A stretch of 64,000 nucleotides of DNA from Pseudomonas sp. TH31. Lineage in GTDB: Bacteria; Pseudomonadota; Gammaproteobacteria; Pseudomonadales; Pseudomonadaceae. Of the stretch, positions 8,477 to 16,845 are shown piece by piece. The position numbers and the translations under genes were made by a program. The notes below the pieces were generated by a model. The model was not told the origin of the DNA. It made no database searches and worked only from the letters and a program-made list of their open reading frames with translations. The stretch covers positions 379,501-443,500 of the forward strand of contig NZ_JAEKEZ010000006.1 of assembly GCF_016650815.1 (NCBI RefSeq). Direction: 5' to 3'. Within the stretch, counting starts at the first letter, position 1, and each line of letters starts with the position of its first letter.

Positions 8477-8615
8477 GAATATTAAAGATCTGTTCACTGG
8501 ACCTGCACGGTCATCGAGACGAACATCGCTCACAAGGTTCGAGAAGGCCTTGAGTAGCTGCACAGCGGGAAAGTTTCGAGGCGGGATTACGGGGGTGACT
8601 CCGCCTTGAAAACGC

Positions 8616-8652
8616 AAAAGCCCCGCTCGGCGTGGTGCCGGGCGGGGCTTTT
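8616..8652 (-). terminator. Strong intrinsic terminator after the OprD-family porin
   Basis: AAAAGCCCCGC and GCGGGGCTTTT pair perfectly (11 bp) around a GC-rich loop. The element lies 29 bases past the porin stop. It could act in both directions. Confidence 0.9.
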
Positions 8653-8680
8653 CTTTACTCAGGCTTACAAGGTCACGCTA

Positions 8681-10009
8681 TTACAACAGCGGGATCGAGT
8701 AGCTGACGATCAGGCGGTTTTCGTCCTGGTCGCGAGTAGCGATGTCGGTGCGCCACATAGCGTTTTTCCAGGCAACGCCGAGGTTTTTCAGCGGGCCTTG
8801 TGGAACAACATAACCTACGGTCAGGTCACGTTCCCACTCGGTTTTGTCGCCAGTGGAAGTGGCGATGTTGCTACCACGCAGGTAGATCACACCAGCGGTC
8901 AGGCCTGGCAGGCCGACTTTGGCGAAGTCATACGCGTAGCGAGCTTGCCAGGTACGTTCGCCAGCACGGGCAAACTTCTGGATCTGCATGTCGGTGATGG
9001 TGCTGTTGGACGAACCGTCACCCTGGTTCAGCCAAGGGAAATCGCTGTCGCCCTTGGTGTACTGGTAGCCGCCGCCGAAGGTGTGACCTTCAACCGAGTA
9101 CAAGGCCAGGTAGCTGTACAGGTCGTTGTCGACTTTACCTGCAGTTTTGGTCTTGTTGTCCGGATAGTAACCGGAGGTGAAGTAGGCAGAGGTATCGCCG
9201 TTGGCACCGTTGTCGCGGCTGCGGTAGTAACGCAGGTCACTTTTCAGGATGCCAGGACCGATGGACCAGTTGTGCACCAGGCCCAGGAAGTTCTGCGAGT
9301 AGAAGTCTTTCAGCTCACCGAAGTAGTACGAAGCGGTCAGATCCTTGGTGATCTTGTAGTCAGCGCCAGCGTAGTAGAACTTGTTGCTGAACTGGCCGGT
9401 GTCGTAGTTGGAGCCTTTGTTGGCGCCAGCGATCGACAGATCTTCGTCGTTGCTGGAGTTACGGCCTTTGGCCGACTCGATTTGACCAGCGGTCAGGGTC
9501 AGGTCTTTGATTTCGTTCGAAGTGAGCTGACCGCCGGTGAAGGTTTGTGGCAGCAGACGACCATCGTTGTACTTGATGACCGGGTTGTTCGGCATCAGGG
9601 TGCCGACTTTCAGTTCGGTCTGGGAGATCTTGACCTTACCGGTCAGACCCAGGCTTGCGAAGTCTGGAACAGCACTGTTGCCATCGCTCGGGAACACGGT
9701 GCCGCCAGAAGAAGTGCCACTGGAGTTACCGCTCTTGGCCGGGCTGGAATCCAGACGCACGCCGTACAAGCCGATCGCATCAACGCCGAACTGAACAGTG
9801 CCTTGGGTGTAACCCGAGATGAAACGCAGATCGAAGCCTTGGCCCCACTCTTCGTTCTTGTTCGCGCCAGTGCCATCGCGGTTATCGGTATTGATGTAGA
9901 AGTTACGCAGACCCAAGGTAGCCTTGCTGTCTTCGATGAAACCGGCGGCGCCTGCCTGCTGCGCCAAAACCCCCACGGCCACAGCCAGGGCCAAAGTGGA
10001 CTTGTTCAT
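8681..10009 (-). CDS. OprD-family outer-membrane porin
   Basis: A 442-aa protein with a signal peptide (about 1-22, ending QAGA-A) and mature N-terminus GFIEDSKATLGLRNFYINTDNRD, the standard start of OprD/OpdH-type 18-strand porins. Alternating aromatic strand segments run to the C-terminus, which ends SYSIPLL. These porins take up specific small anionic or amino-acid-like substrates. Its place between the ssu/lsfA genes and a tauA-like gene suggests organosulfur compounds, but the sequence does not show the substrate. It is transcribed alone, with its own strong terminator. Confidence 0.88.
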   Translation of the reverse strand: MNKSTLALAVAVGVLAQQAGAAGFIEDSKATLGLRNFYINTDNRDGTGANKNEEWGQGFDLRFISGYTQGTVQFGVDAIGLYGVRLDSSPAKSGNSSGTSSGGTVFPSDGNSAVPDFASLGLTGKVKISQTELKVGTLMPNNPVIKYNDGRLLPQTFTGGQLTSNEIKDLTLTAGQIESAKGRNSSNDEDLSIAGANKGSNYDTGQFSNKFYYAGADYKITKDLTASYYFGELKDFYSQNFLGLVHNWSIGPGILKSDLRYYRSRDNGANGDTSAYFTSGYYPDNKTKTAGKVDNDLYSYLALYSVEGHTFGGGYQYTKGDSDFPWLNQGDGSSNSTITDMQIQKFARAGERTWQARYAYDFAKVGLPGLTAGVIYLRGSNIATSTGDKTEWERDLTVGYVVPQGPLKNLGVAWKNAMWRTDIATRDQDENRLIVSYSIPLL

Positions 10010-10373
10010 TGTTTCGCTCCTCTCGTTCTAATTCTTGTGTATCTGGTCCCGGGTCGTATGCCCTGGATCCGAAGATGCGCGATTAGCGCCAGACCGTGAC
10101 TGACAAGTCAATCGTAACCTTATGTGTCTACGACTAAGGTCTAATCGCAGTGATTTGGTCCCTGCAGGGTAATGAATTTCTCATAAACCCAAAAAGAATT
10201 ATTTCATTCTTTTTCATACCACTATGGAATATAGCTTATCAACGCGAAACCGCATCGGGACATCGGATATCGGCTAATAAGCTAATTACTAAATGGTATT
10301 TATTAGCCTTTTTTTAGATCGATTAGCTTTGACGCATCTTCAATTCGTCAACCCCTATCGAAAAGGCGACGCC
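10010..10373. other. Intergenic regulatory region between the porin and tauA-like genes
   Basis: This 364-base divergent spacer has no credible coding sequence. It becomes strongly AT-rich from about 10,140. It holds runs of AAAAAGAATTATTTC/TTCTTTTTC type and, near the tauA side, a GGCTAATAA/TTATTAGCC inverted repeat (10272-10308). Both promoters must lie here; no confident -35/-10 pair was picked. Confidence 0.6.
10272..10314 (+). promoter_or_regulatory. Inverted repeat followed by a T run in the tauA leader
   Basis: GGCTAATAA (10272-10280) and TTATTAGCC (10300-10308) are perfectly complementary. They enclose TAAAT-GGT-ATTTA (10290-10302) and are followed by seven T. The layout resembles a terminator or attenuator 60 bases before the tauA ATG, but the stem is AT-rich and the inner palindrome resembles the ssuE and lsfA sites, so it may instead be an operator. 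Confidence 0.45.
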
Positions 10374-11363
10374 ATGATGGCCAAACGCGCACTATCCAGT
10401 CAAATTGTTACAGTTTGTATATCGATATTAATTTCCTGTGGTGCTCAGGCAGCCAACCTCACAGTCGGCTATCAGACCGGTATCGACCCGAGCAAAGTAC
10501 CTCAGGCAGATGGCACTTATGAGACAGCCATTGGACAGAAAATTGACTGGCGGCGTTTTAATAGCGGCCCGGAAGTGGTCACCGCCATTGCCTCCGGCGA
10601 TGTGCAGATCGGCAACCTGGGTTCCAGCCCCTTGGCCGCGGCCGCTTCACGCAACCTGCCAATCGTCGCGTTTATCGTATCCGCCCAGATCAACGCCGCC
10701 GAAGCCTTGGTTGTGCGTAATGGCAGCGGCATCAATAAACCGGAAGATCTGATCGGCAAGACCATCGCCACGCCCTTCGTTTCAACGTCCCATTACAGCC
10801 TGCTCGGCGCACTGAAGCATTGGGGTCTGGATGCTTCAAAAGTCAAAGTGGTGAACCTGCAACCTGCTGAAATCGCCGCGGCCTGGAAGCGTGGCGACAT
10901 CGACGGCGCGTTTGTCTGGTCGCCGGCACTGGGGGAAATTCGTAAGACCGGCAAGACCTTGACCGATGCGGCGCAGGTCGGCCAATGGGGTGCGCCGACC
11001 TTCGAGGTCTGGGTTGCTCGCAAGGATTACGCCGAGAAGCATCCGGAAGTGCTGGCCAAATTCGCCAAGGTCACCCTGGACTCCTTCGCCGACTATGCCG
11101 CCCATAAAGACAGCTGGACCGCCGACTCGGTGCCGGTCCGGAAAATCGCCAAACTGACCGGAGCCAATGCCGCCGACGTGCCGGAGTTGCTGGCCGGCTC
11201 CACCTTTCCGGACGCCAAGGCACAACAGACCACCGCACTGCTGGATGGCGGCACAGCCAAGGCAATGGGTGAGACCGCGAGGTTTTTGAAGGAGCAAGGG
11301 AAGGTCGAAACGGTGCTGCCGGATTACTCGCCGTATGTCAGCGCGAAGTTCGTACAGGAATAA
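10374..11363 (+). CDS. tauA: Taurine-type ABC transporter substrate-binding protein (orphan)
   Basis: A 329-aa periplasmic binding protein. The ATG at 10374 (AAAGGCGA upstream) gives a proper signal peptide ending at AQAA-NLTVGYQTG. Diagnostic TauA segments are SGDVQIGNLGSSPLAAAAS, FVSTSHYSLLGALKHWG, GDIDGAFVWSPALGE and VGQWGAPTFEVWVARKDYAEKHPEV. It would deliver taurine or a related sulfonate to a TauBC permease, but no tauB, tauC or tauD follows: a REP pair and then argA on the other strand come next. It is therefore an orphan that must borrow a permease or act as an extra specificity subunit. A start further upstream is possible but would spoil the signal peptide. Confidence 0.85.
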   Translation: MMAKRALSSQIVTVCISILISCGAQAANLTVGYQTGIDPSKVPQADGTYETAIGQKIDWRRFNSGPEVVTAIASGDVQIGNLGSSPLAAAASRNLPIVAFIVSAQINAAEALVVRNGSGINKPEDLIGKTIATPFVSTSHYSLLGALKHWGLDASKVKVVNLQPAEIAAAWKRGDIDGAFVWSPALGEIRKTGKTLTDAAQVGQWGAPTFEVWVARKDYAEKHPEVLAKFAKVTLDSFADYAAHKDSWTADSVPVRKIAKLTGANAADVPELLAGSTFPDAKAQQTTALLDGGTAKAMGETARFLKEQGKVETVLPDYSPYVSAKFVQE

Positions 11364-11374
11364 ACGCTCCCCCT

Positions 11375-11464
11375 GTAGGAGCTGCCGGAGGCTGCGATCT
11401 TTTGATCTTCCTGCGATGTCATGATCGCCAAAGTCAAAAGATCGCAGCCTTCGGCAGCTCCTAC
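11375..11464. repeat. REP inverted pair, GTAGGAGCTGCC family
   Basis: Two inverted copies of the GTAGGAGCTGCCGGAGGCTG-type element flank an imperfect GATCTT/AAGTCAAAAGATC spacer. It sits between the convergent tauA-like gene and argA. Confidence 0.9.
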
Positions 11465-11478
11465 AAGGGGCGATGTCC

Positions 11479-12777
11479 TCAGAGGCTCTTTTCGAAGATC
11501 TTCGAATTACGCTGATAGTTGTACAGCGACGCCCGCGCCGACGGCAGACGCTCGACGCTACTTGGCTCAAAGCCGCGTTCGCGGAACCAGTGAGCGGTCC
11601 GGGTGGTCAGCACGAACAAGGTTTTCAGCCCCTGCGCCCGAGCACGGGTTTCGATCCGCTCCAGCAATTCATCGCCACGACCGCCATGGCGATACTCCGG
11701 GTTCACCGCCAGACAGGCCAGTTCGCCGGCATCCGAATCGGCAATCTGATACAGCGCCGCGCAGGCGATGATCATGCCTTCGCGCTCGACCACGCTGAAC
11801 TGCTCGACCTCACGCTCCAGCACTTCACGGGAACGGCGTACCAGAATCCCCTGCTCTTCCAACGGGCTGATCAAGTCCAGCAAGCCGCCGACGTCTTCAA
11901 TCGCCGCTTCGCGCACCAGCTCGAATTGTTCCTGGGCCACCAACGTACCGCCACCGTCACGGGTGAACAGTTCGGTCAGCAGCGCACCGTCTTCGGCGTA
12001 GCTGACGATATGGCTGCGCGCCACGCCGCCACGACACGCTTCAGCCGCCGCATCCAGCAACTCAGCCTGATAGTTGCTGCCCAGGCGCTGCAGATGCGCC
12101 GGCACCTGTTGTGGGCGCAACTCGCGAACCAGGTGACCGTGTTCATCGATCAAGCCCAGGTCGGCGCCGAACAGCAGCAGTTTGTCCGCGCCGAGGTCGA
12201 TGGCCGCACGGGTGGCGACGTCTTCACAGGCCAGGTTGAAAATCTCACCGGTCGGCGAGTAGCCCAGCGGCGACAGCAACACGATGGAACGCTCGTCCAG
12301 CAGGCGATTGATGCCCTTGCGGTCGACCCGGCGCACTTCGCCGGTGTGGTGATAGTCGACACCTTCGAGCACGCCGATTGGCCGGGCCGTCACCAGGTTG
12401 CCGCTGGCCACCCGCAGCCGCGAGCCCTGCATCGGCGATGAGGCCAAGTCCATGGACAACCGCGCTTCAATGGCGATGCGCAGCTGACCGACCGCATCGA
12501 TCACGCATTCCAGGGTCGCGGCATCAGTGATCCGCATCCCGTGGTGGTAATGCGGGATCAAGCCGCGTGCGGCGAGGCGGGTTTCAATTTGCGGACGGGA
12601 ACCATGGACCAGCACCAGTCGCACGCCGAGGCTGTGCAACAGCACCAGGTCGTGGACGATATTGCCGAAGTTCGGATGCTCCACACCGTCGCCGGGCAGC
12701 ATGACGACGAACGTGCAATCGCGGTGGGCATTGATGTAAGGAGACGCGTGACGAAGCCAATTAACGTAGTCGGGCAT
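11479..12777 (-). CDS. argA: N-acetylglutamate synthase ArgA
   Basis: A 432-aa enzyme that acetylates glutamate with acetyl-CoA, the first step of arginine synthesis. An N-terminal amino-acid-kinase-like domain (about 1-285; LVLVHGSRPQI near 55) carries the arginine feedback site, and a C-terminal GNAT domain (about 290-432; CLAVNPEYRHGGRGDELLE) carries the acetyl-CoA loop. The ATG at 12777 gives MPDYVNWLRHASPYINAHRD, the usual pseudomonad N-terminus, and GTAAGGAG-like sequence is absent upstream, so the start rests on homology. argE lies just upstream on the same strand, separated by a REP pair. Confidence 0.95.
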   Translation of the reverse strand: MPDYVNWLRHASPYINAHRDCTFVVMLPGDGVEHPNFGNIVHDLVLLHSLGVRLVLVHGSRPQIETRLAARGLIPHYHHGMRITDAATLECVIDAVGQLRIAIEARLSMDLASSPMQGSRLRVASGNLVTARPIGVLEGVDYHHTGEVRRVDRKGINRLLDERSIVLLSPLGYSPTGEIFNLACEDVATRAAIDLGADKLLLFGADLGLIDEHGHLVRELRPQQVPAHLQRLGSNYQAELLDAAAEACRGGVARSHIVSYAEDGALLTELFTRDGGGTLVAQEQFELVREAAIEDVGGLLDLISPLEEQGILVRRSREVLEREVEQFSVVEREGMIIACAALYQIADSDAGELACLAVNPEYRHGGRGDELLERIETRARAQGLKTLFVLTTRTAHWFRERGFEPSSVERLPSARASLYNYQRNSKIFEKSL

Positions 12778-12926
12778 GAACCTGGGCCTGTAATAAATAG
12801 CAGCCAAAAAATGGGCGGAACACAAAACGCACAACGGGCTGGTGGTTATCGTCGGAACAGGCTTGGCAACACGCGAGCTCTCCTCATGAATACGGGTTTG
12901 GACACTGGCAATTTATACGCGCCCCC

Positions 12927-13008
12927 GTAGGAGCTGCCGAAGGCTGCGATCTTTTGATCTTGTTTTTAAGATCAGGATCAAAAGATCGCAGCCTCCGGCA
13001 GCTCCTAC
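12927..13008. repeat. REP inverted pair, GTAGGAGCTGCC family
   Basis: Inverted copies of the element with a spacer extended by GATCTTG...AAGATCAGGATC repeats. It lies in the argE-argA gap. Confidence 0.9.
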
Positions 13009-13019
13009 ACGGTTTGCGT

Positions 13020-14183
13020 TCAACCGACAGGCGTTTGTGCCGGTGTCAGGCAGTAATGTTCAATCAGTTGTCTTAATAGATGCACGGTAGGCTGCAAACG
13101 TGACATTTGGAGGTATTCCCCCGGTTGGTGAGCGCAGGCGATGTCGCCCGGGCCGAGCACCAGTGTTTCGCAGCCAAGACGCTGAAGATAAGGCGCTTCC
13201 GTGCCGAACGCTACTGCTTCGGCACGATGACCGGTGAGCTTTTCTGCGACCCGGACCAATTCGGCGTCTTCGGCCTGCTCGAACGGCGGCACTTCGGGGA
13301 ACAGCGGCGCGTAATCGATCTTCACCTGATGCCGCTCGGCAATCGGCTTGAGCTTCTGCAAAATCGCCGTGCGCAGGGCATTCGGGTCCATGCCCGGCAA
13401 CGGTCGCAGGTCAAATTCCAGCGAACACTGGCCACAGATACGGTTGGGGTTGTCACCGCCGTGGATGCAGCCGAAGTTCATCGTCGGTTGCGGCACGCTG
13501 AACTGCGGATTGCGGAATTCGCGTTGCCACCGCAGGCGCAAGCCGCGCAGTTCGCCAATCGCGTCGTGCATGGCTTCGAGAGCACTGTGCCCCAGGCTTG
13601 GGTCCGAGGAATGGCCGCTGCGACCGAGAATATCGATGCGTTCCATCATCACGCCTTTATGCAGGCGGATCGGCTTCAGGCCAGTCGGCTCACCAATCAC
13701 CGCCGCCCGGCCCAGCGGGCGGCCAGCGGCGGCCAGGGCACGCGCTCCGGACATCGAGCTTTCTTCATCGCAGGTGGCGAGGATCATCAAGGGCTGCTTG
13801 AACGGCTGGTCGAGCAGCGGGATGACCGCTTCGATGGCCAAGGCGAAAAAGCCCTTCATGTCACAACTGCCGAGGCCGACCCAGCGGCCGTCCACTTCCG
13901 TCAGTTTCAAGGGATCGGTCTGCCACAACGCGCCATCGAACGGCACGGTGTCGCTGTGCCCGGCCAGCACCAGCCCGCCGGGGCCGGAACCAAAACTGGC
14001 GAGCAAGTTGAATTTGCCGGGGCTGACCTGCTGGATATCGCAGGCAAAACCCAAATCACCGAGCCAGGTCGCCAGCAAATCGATCACCGGACGATTGGTT
14101 TGATCCAGGCTCGGCTGGGTACAACTGACCGACGGCGCAGCGATCAGCGCAGCGAACTGATCTTTCATGGACGGCAAAGGCAT
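13020..14183 (-). CDS. argE: Acetylornithine deacetylase ArgE
   Basis: A 387-aa M20-family zinc hydrolase that releases ornithine from N-acetylornithine. Metal and catalytic residues are visible: GHSDTVP (H76, catalytic D78), GSCDMKG (bridging D108), CDEESS (general base E140 and metal E141), GEPTG (about 168), and the C-terminal His in CAHQPGEY. The ATG at 14183 has GGGAG at fair spacing; a second in-frame ATG lies 15 bases in. Its proximity to argA supports a role in arginine synthesis rather than in another M20 activity. Confidence 0.9.
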   Translation of the reverse strand: MPLPSMKDQFAALIAAPSVSCTQPSLDQTNRPVIDLLATWLGDLGFACDIQQVSPGKFNLLASFGSGPGGLVLAGHSDTVPFDGALWQTDPLKLTEVDGRWVGLGSCDMKGFFALAIEAVIPLLDQPFKQPLMILATCDEESSMSGARALAAAGRPLGRAAVIGEPTGLKPIRLHKGVMMERIDILGRSGHSSDPSLGHSALEAMHDAIGELRGLRLRWQREFRNPQFSVPQPTMNFGCIHGGDNPNRICGQCSLEFDLRPLPGMDPNALRTAILQKLKPIAERHQVKIDYAPLFPEVPPFEQAEDAELVRVAEKLTGHRAEAVAFGTEAPYLQRLGCETLVLGPGDIACAHQPGEYLQMSRLQPTVHLLRQLIEHYCLTPAQTPVG

Positions 14184-14340
14184 CGCTGACTCCCAACTCC
14201 CGATTTGAAGTCCATCATAGAACCATCCTGCTTCAGGAATAAACCGCCGCGGACCCTATCGCGGACGAGTCCTGTACACTGCACGACCTTGGCAGCCACA
14301 CATTCCCCCGGCTGCGCTCCCGATCCTGGATTTTCCGGCC

Positions 14341-15708
14341 ATGCAGAAAGAAACCGAAATCAAACTCCGCGTCAGCCGCGAAACCCTCGCTGCCCTGCGC
14401 GAGCACCCGCTACTGAAAAAACGCAACAAAAGTGGCTGGGAACGCCGTGAGTTGATGAACCAGTACTTCGACACGCCTGAGCGCGACCTGGCCCGCGCCA
14501 AGGTTGCCCTGCGCCTGCGCCGCGATGGCGAAGAAGTGATTCAGACCCTCAAGACCCGAGGCCAGAGCATTGCCGGTCTGTCCGAGCGTAACGAATACGA
14601 CTGGAACCTGCCCAAAGCCAAGCTCGACGTGAAGAAACTCGACGGCGAATGCTGGCCTGCAGAGCTGGCCGAGCTGGACAAGAAAACCCTGAAGGCCATT
14701 TTCACCACCGATTTCGTTCGCGAACGCGCGGAAATCGCCTGGGGCCGTGGCAAGACCAAAGTGGTCATCGAAGCGGCGCTGGACTTCGGCCATGTCGTGG
14801 TCGGCAAGCAGAAGGAAGAAATCTGCGAGCTGGAACTGGAACTGCGTGAAGGCGAACCTGCCGCGCTGCTGGAACTGGCCGCCGAACTGGCCGCGACCCT
14901 GGCCCTGATGCCGTGTGATATCAGCAAGGCCGAGCGCGGCTATCGTTTGTACGACGCCAACAGCTACTCGCTGAGCCTGCCGGCGCCGCAAATCACTGCC
15001 GAAATGCCACTGGACGACGCTTTCGCCGCCCTGAGCTGGCACTTGCTCGGCAGCAGCCAGCGCCTGGCCGAACAATATCGTTTCAACGGCCACTGGCGCC
15101 TGTTGCAGGACTGGGTCGAAAACCTCGGTGAACTGCGCGCGCTGCTCAGCAGCCTCGGTCAGGCCGCACCGCGTCAGTCGACTCACGACCTGCGTGTTGC
15201 GCTCGACGCCTTGCTGGAAGACTGGCGTCCGCTGGTTCAAGCCGGCCTGGACGACGAAGACGTGCGCAAAGCCGCGCCGGAGCAGTTCCTCGAAGAACTG
15301 GAAGACCCGCGCTGGGGCCTGTTCTCGCTGAACACTTCGCGCTGGTTGCTGGCTCGTACCTGGGCAGCTGATCGCAACGTGCGCGGCAATCGCCAGGGCG
15401 CTGCGCAACTGGCCAACTGGTTGCCGCGCCTGCTGGGCGAAGAAGCCACGTCCCTGCAATTGCAGCGCTATCAGCAACAGCCGGAAGACCTGGCCGAGCA
15501 ACTGCCGCGCATCGAGCGCATCCAGGCCTGGATGCACCATGCCCGTGGCGTGCTGGACATCCCGGAAATGGATCGCCTGTACGGTGAGCTGAACAAACTG
15601 GCGCAACTGGCCAACGAGCCGATCACCGACGAAAGCCTGGATGCGCGCAAGCAGCAGGCCATCGCGGTGTATCAGAACCGTGCCTGGAAAATGTTGTTGC
15701 GTATGTAA
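14341..15708 (+). CDS. CYTH and CHAD domain inorganic triphosphatase (YgiF-like)
   Basis: A 455-aa protein with an N-terminal CYTH tunnel domain (about 1-200) starting with the signature ExExK (E4, E6, K8). It also has the paired basic/acidic strands of triphosphate tunnel enzymes (KVALRLRRDGEEVIQTLKTRG, EICELELELREGE). A C-terminal helical CHAD domain (about 215-455), rich in His/Arg and Glu, is thought to bind polyphosphate. By comparison with E. coli YgiF, it probably hydrolyses inorganic triphosphate. ppx and ppk1 at the far end of the window concern the same chemistry, but no linkage is implied. Confidence 0.85.
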   Translation: MQKETEIKLRVSRETLAALREHPLLKKRNKSGWERRELMNQYFDTPERDLARAKVALRLRRDGEEVIQTLKTRGQSIAGLSERNEYDWNLPKAKLDVKKLDGECWPAELAELDKKTLKAIFTTDFVRERAEIAWGRGKTKVVIEAALDFGHVVVGKQKEEICELELELREGEPAALLELAAELAATLALMPCDISKAERGYRLYDANSYSLSLPAPQITAEMPLDDAFAALSWHLLGSSQRLAEQYRFNGHWRLLQDWVENLGELRALLSSLGQAAPRQSTHDLRVALDALLEDWRPLVQAGLDDEDVRKAAPEQFLEELEDPRWGLFSLNTSRWLLARTWAADRNVRGNRQGAAQLANWLPRLLGEEATSLQLQRYQQQPEDLAEQLPRIERIQAWMHHARGVLDIPEMDRLYGELNKLAQLANEPITDESLDARKQQAIAVYQNRAWKMLLRM

Positions 15709-15715
15709 CACCGCC

Positions 15716-15793
15716 AAAAGATCGCAGCCTTCGGCAGCTCCTACGGGTGTACGCATTCCCCCTGTAGGAGCTGCCGCAGGCTGCGATCTTTTG
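15716..15793. repeat. REP inverted pair, GTAGGAGCTGCC family
   Basis: Inverted element pair in the gap between the convergent CYTH and Lrp-family genes. Confidence 0.9.
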
Positions 15794-15795
15794 CT

Positions 15796-16266
15796 TTAGC
15801 GCAACACCGGCAAACTCGTCGTGGACTTGATCTCCGATAACGCCACGATCGAGTTCACCTCCTGAATCCCCGGCACCATCGACAGCTTCTCGAAGAAGAA
15901 GCGCTCATAGGCCTCGATGTCCGCCGTGACGATCCTCAGCAAAAAATCCACCGACCCCATCAGCACATAACACTCCAGCACTTCGGGAAAGCCGCGAATC
16001 GCCTCGGTGAACTCTGTGAAGTTCGAACGCCCGTGGGCGTTGAGTTTGATCTCGGCGAAGATCTGCGTGTTCAGGCCGATTTTCTTGCGGTCGAGCAGGG
16101 TTACCTGACCGCGAATGATCCCCTCCTCCTTCATCCGCTGAATCCGCCGCCAACACGGCGACTGTGACAGTCCCACTTGCTCGGCGATCTGTGCGCTGGA
16201 GAGTGAGGCGTCCTCTTGCAGCAACGCGAGAATTTTGCGGTCGTAGCCATCCAGTTCGGCGCGCAT
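15796..16266 (-). CDS. Lrp/AsnC family transcriptional regulator
   Basis: A 156-aa regulator with an N-terminal winged helix (about 5-60; LSSAQIAEQVGLSQSPCWRRI is the recognition region) and a C-terminal RAM effector domain (about 68-145; GFPEVLECYVLMGSVDFLL). These proteins form octamers and sense amino acids. It is divergent from the 112-aa gene at 16393, which is a likely target together with its own promoter. The effector cannot be assigned. Confidence 0.92.
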   Translation of the reverse strand: MRAELDGYDRKILALLQEDASLSSAQIAEQVGLSQSPCWRRIQRMKEEGIIRGQVTLLDRKKIGLNTQIFAEIKLNAHGRSNFTEFTEAIRGFPEVLECYVLMGSVDFLLRIVTADIEAYERFFFEKLSMVPGIQEVNSIVALSEIKSTTSLPVLR

Positions 16267-16392
16267 AGAAAAACCTTTGATTGATAGCTTGTTGAATCAA
16301 ACGATTCGATAAATCGCCAACTAGCCCAATCATAGATAAGAAATGCCGGACACCGAATGTAAAAATTCCTCCAATGATTTTGGAGATCGAGC

Positions 16393-16731
16393 ATGCCGCA
16401 TCTTGAAGCCGTGAATACCCCACCAGCCCGCGCCGACGTGTGGAATGTCAGCAACGCCCATTGCCGCGTTCAATACCAACTGCTGGCCGAGGCCGAACCG
16501 GATCTGCTGTGCCGTGCACTCAACCTGTTCGCCTTGCAGTTTCTGACCCCGGAACAGGTCAACGTGCAGCGCATGGACGACCTGCTGTCGATCGACGTCG
16601 TCATCGACGGCCTGAACTGGCACCGTGCCGAAGTGATCGCGGAAAAACTACGTAACCTGATCAGCGTCTGCTCGGTGACCCTGCAAAGTGCCGATGCGAC
16701 GTGGGATAAGCAGGCACAAGCGGCGGGATGA
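16393..16731 (+). CDS. Conserved hypothetical protein, possibly ACT-like
   Basis: A 112-aa soluble protein. Alternating strand/helix segments (CRVQYQLLAEAEPDLLCRALNLFALQF, then VNVQRMDDLLSIDVVIDG, then a helix with HRAEVIAEKLRNLISVCSV) resemble an ACT-like ferredoxin fold of about 80 residues, but no ligand motif is seen. GGAG lies at good spacing before the ATG. It is divergently placed from the Lrp-family gene, which fits an amino-acid-linked role. The call is by fold only. Confidence 0.6.
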   Translation: MPHLEAVNTPPARADVWNVSNAHCRVQYQLLAEAEPDLLCRALNLFALQFLTPEQVNVQRMDDLLSIDVVIDGLNWHRAEVIAEKLRNLISVCSVTLQSADATWDKQAQAAG

Positions 16732-16845
16732 AATAACTGAAAACGGCTTTGTCAGGTAGTGGCCCAACGGTCTGCGGGTCCGCGACTATCCTTGGCACAC
16801 TGCGGTCTAGATCGCTGTTTGCAGGATTGTTCATAAGGAACCCGC

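Noticed and set aside
8432..8617. Minus-strand 61-aa reading frame upstream of lsfA
   Set aside because: It runs through the AT-rich promoter with its palindromes, has no ribosome site and no family-like sequence.
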